A DNA stretch of 5,765 nt from an uncultured Collinsella sp. (lineage in GTDB: Bacteria; Actinomycetota; Coriobacteriia; Coriobacteriales; Coriobacteriaceae), in contig USOF01000096.1 of NCBI GenBank assembly GCA_900556285.1, positions 1-5,765 on the forward strand, read 5' to 3'. This document shows, piece by piece, positions 1-4,987 of the stretch. A model generated the notes under the pieces. It was given only the letters and a program-made list of their open reading frames with translations. It was not told the DNA's origin and did no database searches. Position numbers and translations under genes: made by a program. Positions within the stretch are counted from its first letter, which is position 1. Every line of letters begins with the position of its first letter.

Positions 1-48
1 CGAGATGCTCAGGAGTCTCGTGGGCTCGGAGATGTGTATAAGAGACAG
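1..48 (+). other. Illumina Nextera i7 adapter contamination at contig end
   Basis: This stretch is synthetic, not genomic. Bases 15-48 match the 34-base Nextera transposase read-2 adapter exactly, and bases 30-48 within it are the 19-bp Tn5 mosaic end. Bases 1-6 (CGAGAT) are the end of the P7 flow-cell primer, and bases 7-14 (GCTCAGGA) sit where the 8-base i7 index belongs. As I recall the index set, this is N704 (TCCTGAGC) read on the adapter strand. The order P7 tail, index, adapter, mosaic end is the exact library construction, so a natural Tn5-like element is very unlikely. The organism's sequence begins at base 49. Any gene start placed in this stretch is false. Confidence 0.97.
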
Positions 49-1386
49 CTACAGGCGGTCGCCGATTCGCTTTCCAGCAGCTCGAAGGTGTTCAAGAGCG
101 CCAACGAGAAGGTCCAGGGCATTGGCGATACTCATATTTCCCAGGTGACCGAGCTGGTCGATAAGGCCAAGGACGGCTTTGCCACCCTCAACGGTGCGGT
201 TGACGCGGCGGAGAAGGTCGCCCCCGTCCTTCCCCAGATGCTCGGCGCCAACGGCCAGACGCGCAACTACCTTATGTACGCCATGAACAACGTCGAGATT
301 CGTGCTTGCGGCGGCTTTGGCGGTTCGCAGGGCCTGATTTCGGTCACTGACGGCCAGATGTCGATTGGCGAGTTTGTTCCCCGCATTGGACTCAGTGAGG
401 ATGAGGCAGTCGAGAGCGTCGACGAAGAGGATGAGGCGCTGTTCGGCAACCACAGTAACCTGTACAACTCGGGCAATACCTATTCGCCTGATTGGCCTCG
501 CAACTCGCAGCGTGTCGCCGCGCTGTGGAAGTCCCAGTATGGACAGGACGTTGATGGCGTCATCGGTATCGACCCGGTGTTCCTGCAGTATCTGCTGGGC
601 CTGGTCGGTAACGTGTCACTGCCCGACGGAACGGTTGTCGACGGCACCAACGCCGCAAAGGTCCTCATGCACGATGTGTACTGGAACTATCCGGTCGAGG
701 AGTCGGACGGCATCTTTGCATCCGTCGCCAGCGCTGCCTTCGACAAGGTCCTTGGCGGTATCGGCGATGTCGATGTTACGAAGCTTGTCAGCGCCGTTGA
801 GCGCGGTGCCGAAGAGGGCCGCCTGATCGCGTGGATGAGAAACGATGATGAACAGAATGCCATCAAAGAGACGGGCATTGACGCTTCGCTGCCCGATCCG
901 GATGACCCGAGTGCCGATCCCGTTGCCGGCGTTTACTTTAACAACCTGAGCTTCTCCAAGCTCGACTGGTATCTGAACGCCGACACGCAGATTGGCCAGG
1001 GCGTGAAGAACGGCGACGGCACGTGCTCCTATCGCATCACCGTTACCCTGACGAACATCATGACGCAGGAGGAGGCTGGCAAGCTGCCCGACTACGTTGC
1101 GGCGAGCGCACCCGATGCCGCGCGTGACGACGAGCGTCTGAATGTCTCGTTGTTTGCCCCGACGGGCGGCAACATTACTGATCTGACCGTCGAGGGCACC
1201 CAGTTTGGTCTTGGCGCCGCTACGTGGCATGGAATCCCCTTCTATTCGGGCACCGTTGACCTGCATGCTGGCGAGACGACGACGATCACGTATACGCTGA
1301 CCACGTCGGCCGAGGCGGGGGACAAGCCGCTTACGCTGCGTCAGACTCCTACATGCCAGGCGGCTCGCGACAGCGCGTCGGCGTAG
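49..1386 (+). CDS. DUF4012 domain protein, 5'-truncated by contig end
   Basis: This is the C-terminal 445 residues of a DUF4012-family protein, ending at TAG 1384-1386. The open frame continues upstream to a GTG at 34-36, but that codon and the encoded MYKRQ lie in the adapter, so the true start is missing. The family assignment rests on the segment at about 262-318 (RNYLMYAMNNVEIRACGGF), followed by GGSQGLISVTDGQM. It also rests on DGVIGIDPVFLQYLLGLVG at about 553-609, where DUF4012 proteins carry a DG-I-IDP-LQ-LL block. An acidic stretch (about 391-435, ESVDEEDEALF) separates the two. The last third is rich in beta-forming residues and Thr/Gly. Full-length relatives usually begin with a transmembrane anchor, which would lie in the missing part, so an exported or membrane-anchored envelope protein is likely. 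The function of the family is unknown to me. glmM follows 83 bases downstream on the same strand. Confidence 0.85.
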   Translation, partial: LQAVADSLSSSSKVFKSANEKVQGIGDTHISQVTELVDKAKDGFATLNGAVDAAEKVAPVLPQMLGANGQTRNYLMYAMNNVEIRACGGFGGSQGLISVTDGQMSIGEFVPRIGLSEDEAVESVDEEDEALFGNHSNLYNSGNTYSPDWPRNSQRVAALWKSQYGQDVDGVIGIDPVFLQYLLGLVGNVSLPDGTVVDGTNAAKVLMHDVYWNYPVEESDGIFASVASAAFDKVLGGIGDVDVTKLVSAVERGAEEGRLIAWMRNDDEQNAIKETGIDASLPDPDDPSADPVAGVYFNNLSFSKLDWYLNADTQIGQGVKNGDGTCSYRITVTLTNIMTQEEAGKLPDYVAASAPDAARDDERLNVSLFAPTGGNITDLTVEGTQFGLGAATWHGIPFYSGTVDLHAGETTTITYTLTTSAEAGDKPLTLRQTPTCQAARDSASA

Positions 1387-1423
1387 GGTTTTTCTGGTAG
1401 CGCAGATAATCGAGTACCATTTT

Positions 1424-1457
1424 GGGGCGGACAGGCAATCTGTCCGCCCCTATTTTG
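1424..1457 (+). terminator. Perfect 11-bp hairpin with T-rich tail, before glmM
   Basis: GGGGCGGACAG (1424-1434) pairs without mismatch with CTGTCCGCCCC (1440-1450) around a 5-base loop, GCAAT. TATTTTG (1451-1457) follows. This has the form of a rho-independent terminator for the DUF4012 gene, which ends 37 bases earlier. The tail is interrupted by an A, so strength is uncertain. On the opposite strand the stem is followed by an A-run, so it would act only in the plus direction. It is oddly placed: the glmM ribosome binding site starts two bases after the tail, so it may instead act as a leader structure for glmM. Confidence 0.7.
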
Positions 1458-1469
1458 TAAGGAGAGCGC

Positions 1470-2801
1470 ATGAAGTACTTTGGCACCGACGGCTTTCGCG
1501 GTGAGGCTAACGTTGGACTGACGGTAGAGCACGCTTATAAGATTGGCCGTTTTGTGGGCTGGTATTACGGCGCCAACCGCGAGCGCAAGGCACGCGTGAT
1601 CGTGGGCAAGGACACACGTCGCTCGAGTTATATGTTCGAGGCGGCGCTGGTGAGCGGCCTGGTCGCGAGCGGCGCGGACGCCTATATGCTGCACGTGATC
1701 CCCACGCCGGGCGTAGCGCATCAGACCGTGGAGGGCTGCTTCGATTGCGGCATCATGATCAGCGCAAGCCACAACCCGTTTTGCGATAACGGCATTAAGC
1801 TCGTCAATAGCGACGGTTTTAAGATGGACGAGGACGTACTGGAGCTCATCGAGGACTACATCGATGGCAAGAGCGAGGTGCCGCTGGCCACGGGCAACCA
1901 CATCGGTGCCACGGTGGACTACATGCAGGGTCGCAACCGCTACATTGCTTCGCTCATCGCAAGTGCGAACTTTTCGCTGCAGGGCGTCAAGATCGGCATC
2001 GACTGCGCCAACGGTTCGGCATCCTCGGTGGCCAAGCCGGTGTTCGACGCGCTGGGCGCCGACGTGCGCGTGATCAACGCCGCGCCCGATGGCTTTAACA
2101 TCAACGTCGACTGCGGCTCCACGCATATGGAGCGCCTGCAGCGCCATGTGGTGGAGCAGGGCCTGGATGTGGGATTTGCCTACGACGGCGATGCCGACCG
2201 CTGCCTGGCCGTGGATGAGCGCGGTCGCGTGGTCGACGGCGACCAGATCCTGTACGTGTGCGGCGTGTACCTGAACAAGCACGGGCGTCTCTCGGGCGGT
2301 ACCGTGGTACCGACGATCGCCAGCAACTTTGGCTTGGTCAAGTCGCTGGAGCTTGCCGGTCTGAGCGCCGTGACCAGCGGCGTGGGCGACCGTCACGTGT
2401 ATGCCAAGATGCGCGAGGGCGGCTACAGCCTGGGCGGCGAGCAGACGGGCCATACGATCTTTGGCGATATCGAGCGCACGGGCGACGGCATTATGACCTC
2501 GCTGCGCGTGATGGAAGTGATTCGTGCCGAGCGCGAGACGCTCTCGCAGCTCACGGCTCCGTGCAAGCTGCTGCCGCAGGCGCAGGTGGCCGTGCACGTG
2601 GCGGACAAGGACGCCGCGCTCGAGAACATGGGCGTGCAGAACGCCATCGCCGAGGCCGAGGCTGCGCTGGCAGGCGAGGGCCGCGTGCTCGTGCGCAAGA
2701 GCGGAACCGAGTCTGTGATTCGCGTTTTGGCCGAGGCGCCTGACCAAGCATCCGCCGATGCCGCCATGAAGCGCATCGCCGCCGCGCTGGAAGCTCTGTA
2801 A
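1470..2801 (+). CDS. glmM: Phosphoglucosamine mutase
   Basis: A cytoplasmic enzyme that interconverts glucosamine-6-phosphate and glucosamine-1-phosphate, the step before GlmU in UDP-GlcNAc synthesis for peptidoglycan. The 443-residue length is normal for GlmM. All hallmarks of the alpha-D-phosphohexomutase family are visible: the N-terminal YFGTDGFRG (residues 3-11); the active-site loop GIMISASHNPFCDNGIK with phosphoserine S100; the Mg-binding DGDADR (239-244); the sugar-binding GGEQTGH (322-328); and the C-terminal phosphate-binding RKSGTES (409-415). The GTDG-start and GGEQ-GH loop fit GlmM better than ManB or phosphoglucomutase. Where the last loop usually reads SGTEP, this protein has SGTES, a mild deviation. 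The ATG is preceded by AAGGAG (1459-1464) with a 5-base gap, and the family alignment begins right there, so the start is firm. The gene converges on the M32 peptidase gene; the stop codons are about 100 bases apart. Confidence 0.96.
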   Translation: MKYFGTDGFRGEANVGLTVEHAYKIGRFVGWYYGANRERKARVIVGKDTRRSSYMFEAALVSGLVASGADAYMLHVIPTPGVAHQTVEGCFDCGIMISASHNPFCDNGIKLVNSDGFKMDEDVLELIEDYIDGKSEVPLATGNHIGATVDYMQGRNRYIASLIASANFSLQGVKIGIDCANGSASSVAKPVFDALGADVRVINAAPDGFNINVDCGSTHMERLQRHVVEQGLDVGFAYDGDADRCLAVDERGRVVDGDQILYVCGVYLNKHGRLSGGTVVPTIASNFGLVKSLELAGLSAVTSGVGDRHVYAKMREGGYSLGGEQTGHTIFGDIERTGDGIMTSLRVMEVIRAERETLSQLTAPCKLLPQAQVAVHVADKDAALENMGVQNAIAEAEAALAGEGRVLVRKSGTESVIRVLAEAPDQASADAAMKRIAAALEAL

Positions 2802-2836
2802 GGTAGTCATTGGGGACGTTCTTAAACGACTAGGTG

Positions 2837-2878
2837 AAAAAAGGGGACGCTGCGGATTGGTTCCGCGGCGCCCCCTTT
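2837..2878. terminator. Bidirectional terminator between convergent glmM and M32 peptidase genes
   Basis: A 16-base arm (2840-2855) pairs with 2863-2878 around the 7-base loop ATTGGTT, with one A-C mismatch and one G-U wobble. The stem is AAAGGGG-A-CGCTGCGG against CCGCGGCGCCCCCTTT. On the minus strand the stem is followed by an uninterrupted T6 (complement of A-run 2837-2842), so it is a strong terminator for the peptidase gene, whose stop is 23 bases away. On the plus strand only TTT follows before GCG, so termination of glmM is weaker but plausible. Confidence 0.85.
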
Positions 2879-2900
2879 GCGTTGGCGTGTCGGTTATGCC

Positions 2901-4484
2901 TTACAGCTCGTAGAGCGTGGTGAACTTGTCCTGCAGGTAGCTGCAGTAGTAGCGGGCGTCAAAGTCCATGCCGCAGGCGCCCTTGATGAGCTCCGGCGCG
3001 TCCTTGGCGCGGCCCCACTGCCAAATGTGCTCGCCCAGCCAAGCGCGGACGGGCGCCAGATCGCCGCTCGCGCAGGCACCGGTAAGGTCGACGCCGTCGC
3101 GGCACATGGCCGGCACAAACATGGCGTCGTAGGCGCTGCCCAGCGCATAGGTGGGGAAGTAGCCAAACGAGCCACCGCTCCAGTGCGTATCCTGCAGGCA
3201 GCCGTGCGTGTCGTCGGGAACGGGAATGCCCAGGTACTCGTCCATAAAGCGATTCCAAAGCGCGGGGATATCCTTGGCCATGGCCTCGCCGGCAAACAGC
3301 ATGCGCTCGATCTCGTAGCGCACCATAACGTGCAGCGGATAGGTGAGCTCGTCGGCCTCGGTGCGGATCAGCGAAGGCCGCGCGATGTTCACGGCGTGGT
3401 AGAGCGTGTCCTCGTCGACGTCGCCGTAGACCTCGGGTGCGTGGCGGCGCAGCACCTCGAGCAGCGGTCCCATAAAGGCGCGGCTGCGACCCGCGGTGTT
3501 TTCGAAAAAGCGGCTCTGGCTCTCGTGGATGCCCATGGAGGTGCCACCCTCCAGGCACGTGCGCGCATAGGCGGGGTTCACGCCCAGCTCGTACATGGCG
3601 TGACCTGCCTCGTGGATGATGCTGAAGACGTTGGAGATACAGTCGTTCTCGTAGATGTGCGTCGCGATGCGCGCATCGCCCACGGCAAAGCCCTCGCTAA
3701 ACGGATGCTCGGTAAAGGCAAGCGTGGTGTCGTCCAGGTTAAGACCGACGAGCTTCATCAGGTCGAAGCTCATGGCTCGCTGGGCGGCCTCGGGCACATG
3801 CGCGTGCAAAAAGTCGGCAGCGGGCTGCTGGCCGCGCTCGCCGATGGCGTGCACGAGCGGCACGACCGTGGCCTTGACCCCGTCGCAAAACGCGTCGAAG
3901 CTCTTGGCAGAAAGACCACGCTCGTACTGGTCGAGCCAAACGTCGTATGGGTCGCGCTGGGGGTCCATGAGCTCTGCCTGATGCTTAAGTTGGGCGACGA
4001 TCTTGTCCACATAGGGCTCAAAGCTCGCCCAGTCATTGGCCGTCTTGGCCTTGTGCCACACGGCATCGGCCTCGCAGGTGAGCCTGGTCCAGGCCTCGGC
4101 CTCCTCGGTGGGGATGACGCTTGCCTCGCGCTGGTCGCGACCGAGCACACGGATCTCGTCGAGCAGCTGCGGGTCGTCGATTTTGCCGCCGGCGACCGTC
4201 TCGCGCGCTAACGAGCGTACGAGCTCAACAGACTTCTCGCAGGTCAGTAGCTTGTGATGTTCGCCGGCAAGCGTGCCCATGGCGTCGGCACGGGCGGCAG
4301 CGCCGTTGGCAGGAGCAATCGTCGCTCCATCGAACTCGGCAATCTTGAGCAGGTACTCGCGAGTCCACAGCTTGCCCTCGAGTTTGCGGAACTTTTTGAC
4401 GGCCTTGTCGACTTTAGCGGCCTTGACGCCCTTGGCGGCCTTTGCCACGGCTGCCTTGGCCTTCTTATCGAGTTTCTTTCCCAT
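2901..4484 (-). CDS. M32-family metallocarboxypeptidase (Taq carboxypeptidase type)
   Basis: A cytoplasmic zinc-type carboxypeptidase that removes C-terminal residues from peptides. Of its 527 residues (about 500 is usual), every M32 signature is present: DARIAT (270-275, the DxRxT motif); HEAGH (291-295) with metal ligands H291 and H295 and catalytic E292; HESQSRFFEN (320-329) supplying the third ligand E321; IRTEADELTYPLH (373-385); and CLQDTHWSGGSFGYFPTY (429-446), the GxxQDxHW-GYFPTY block. Residues 39-80 align with the usual N-terminal helices. Before them lies an unusual Lys/Ala-rich extension: 14 lysines in the first 38 residues, with a lysine every third position from K15 to K30. The start is supported by AAGGA (complement of 4491-4495) six bases upstream, and the next in-frame Met (M69) is inside the domain. 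The gene is transcribed divergently from pheS and toward glmM, as a single-gene unit. I recognise the family but not a standard gene symbol for this lineage. Confidence 0.94.
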   Translation of the reverse strand: MGKKLDKKAKAAVAKAAKGVKAAKVDKAVKKFRKLEGKLWTREYLLKIAEFDGATIAPANGAAARADAMGTLAGEHHKLLTCEKSVELVRSLARETVAGGKIDDPQLLDEIRVLGRDQREASVIPTEEAEAWTRLTCEADAVWHKAKTANDWASFEPYVDKIVAQLKHQAELMDPQRDPYDVWLDQYERGLSAKSFDAFCDGVKATVVPLVHAIGERGQQPAADFLHAHVPEAAQRAMSFDLMKLVGLNLDDTTLAFTEHPFSEGFAVGDARIATHIYENDCISNVFSIIHEAGHAMYELGVNPAYARTCLEGGTSMGIHESQSRFFENTAGRSRAFMGPLLEVLRRHAPEVYGDVDEDTLYHAVNIARPSLIRTEADELTYPLHVMVRYEIERMLFAGEAMAKDIPALWNRFMDEYLGIPVPDDTHGCLQDTHWSGGSFGYFPTYALGSAYDAMFVPAMCRDGVDLTGACASGDLAPVRAWLGEHIWQWGRAKDAPELIKGACGMDFDARYYCSYLQDKFTTLYEL

Positions 4485-4602
4485 ACCGTATCCTTAATCT
4501 CGCAGGCCGAGCGTCGCAAGCGGGTGCGCGGCCAGTTTGCACAGCTACCTGCCTTGTACCCAGCGCGAACAAAACGGAACGCGGCGATGCGCTCGCGAAA
4601 TG

Positions 4603-4611
4603 TGTTATCCT
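4603..4611 (+). promoter_or_regulatory. Candidate extended -10 promoter for the T-box/pheS transcript
   Basis: TGT followed by TATCCT (4603-4611) has the form of an extended -10 element (TGnTATAAT); the hexamer matches 4 of 6 positions. Transcription would start near 4618-4620, just before the first base-paired strand of the T-box (from 4623), which is the usual arrangement. No good -35 sequence is visible about 17 bases upstream (GGCGAT at 4583-4588), consistent with reliance on the extended -10. The region between this and the divergent peptidase start (4485-4602) must also hold the peptidase promoter, but I could not place it convincingly. Confidence 0.5.
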
Positions 4612-4618
4612 ATAGCCC

Positions 4619-4902
4619 AATGCGTTGACGGAGAGGGTTTTGCCCGCCGCGTCGCCGGCAAGAGAGGGAAGGTCATGGGCTGCAAGCCTTCCTGCGGTGG
4701 CAAGGGCCAAGCGTTCACTCCCGAGCAGCGACCTCAACGGGCACGCGGCCGGCGGCAGCGAGGCCCCAGTAGGGAAGCCGTGAGCCTCGCGATAAGGGGC
4801 GCAGAGTGGGCGCGGCGGGCCAGACATCCGCCGGGTCAAACAAGGTGGTACCGCGGAATTTAACCGTCCTTGGGCAATGCACATGCCCGAGGGCGGTTTT
4901 TT
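4619..4902 (+). promoter_or_regulatory. T-box riboswitch, tRNA-Phe (UUC specifier), controlling pheS
   Basis: This leader RNA senses uncharged tRNA-Phe and lets transcription into pheS proceed only when the tRNA lacks phenylalanine. Stem I closes with CGTTGA (4623-4628) pairing TCAACG (4734-4739). Above it, GGG 4635-4637 pairs CCC 4720-4722 to close the specifier loop, which holds UUC (4714-4716), a Phe codon, followed by the usual A. The upper stem includes 4651-4660 with 4693-4701 (one bulged G), an AGAGAG bulge (4661-4666), and GGAAGG/CCTTCC (4667-4672/4687-4692) under a 14-base apical loop. A second stem is GCGAGGC/GCCTCGC (4758-4764/4784-4790). Stem III is CGGCGG/CCGCCG (4813-4818/4828-4833). 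The T-box itself is AGGTGGTACCGCGG (4843-4856). Its bulge TGGT (4846-4849) can pair with the ACCA end of tRNA, matching discriminator base A73 of tRNA-Phe. Antiterminator helices: AAGG 4842-4845 with CCTT 4868-4871, and GCGG 4853-4856 with CCGT 4864-4867. Confidence 0.95.
4862..4902 (+). terminator. T-box-controlled intrinsic terminator before pheS
   Basis: Arms 4862-4876 and 4884-4898 form a 15-bp stem with two G-U wobbles and no mismatch, a 7-base loop ATGCACA, and an uninterrupted T6 at 4897-4902. The 5' arm contains CCGTCCTT (4864-4871), the same bases that close the antiterminator with the T-box sequence, so the two structures are mutually exclusive. By default (charged tRNA) the terminator forms and pheS is not transcribed. 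Confidence 0.95.
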
Positions 4903-4918
4903 GTTACCGAACCGGGCC

Positions 4919-4968
4919 GCGCATCCGCAGCATCGGGCGGCGTCAGCCGTCCCGGAGCGCGGATGCGC
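4919..4968 (+). other. Large two-tier hairpin between T-box terminator and pheS start
   Basis: GCGCATCCGC (4919-4928) pairs perfectly with GCGGATGCGC (4959-4968). Inside it, CGGGCGGC (4934-4941) pairs with GCCG-T-CCCG (4946-4954, one bulged T) under the 4-base loop GTCA. No T-run follows, so it is not a standard terminator. It would be present only in read-through pheS mRNA, ending 19 bases before the ATG and about 10 bases before the AGGGA ribosome binding site (4979-4983). Possible roles are 5'-end stabilisation, an RNase processing site or modulation of translation; the sequence does not decide among these. Confidence 0.7.
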
Positions 4969-4987
4969 GAGAGACGAAAGGGAAGAC

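Noticed and set aside
34..48. GTG start codon at 34 giving an N-terminal MYKRQ for the DUF4012 protein
   Set aside because: The codon and all five residues are encoded by the Nextera adapter, so it cannot be the natural start.
30..48. Tn5 mosaic end as evidence of a natural transposon insertion
   Set aside because: It is preceded by the exact synthetic adapter, index and P7 tail, so it comes from library preparation.
2299..2314. Two nearby GGTACC-type sites in glmM
   Set aside because: They encode conserved coding residues (GGTVVPT) and have no supporting context as a regulatory or recombination site.
1341..2810. 489-codon minus-strand open frame opposite glmM
   Set aside because: It mirrors the whole of glmM. 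Its product is rich in Ala, His, Arg and Val with no recognisable domain, as expected from the antisense of a GC-biased gene. The plus strand carries every GlmM motif.
2877..4211. 444-codon plus-strand open frame opposite the M32 peptidase
   Set aside because: It is an antisense shadow with low-complexity Val/Ala/Gly/Arg composition, and it starts inside the terminator loop region. The minus strand has all M32 motifs and a ribosome binding site.
4741..4757. GC-rich GCGGCCGGCGGC stretch as a possible separate palindromic site
   Set aside because: It lies in the linker between stem I and the next T-box stem and is best read as part of the leader RNA. The dyad is short and imperfect.
4254..4863. 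Plus-strand open frames across the peptidase 5' end and T-box leader (4254-4628, 4537-4863)
   Set aside because: They run through the structured T-box RNA and the antisense of the peptidase. The sequence is explained by RNA structure, and I see no supported start site or domain.
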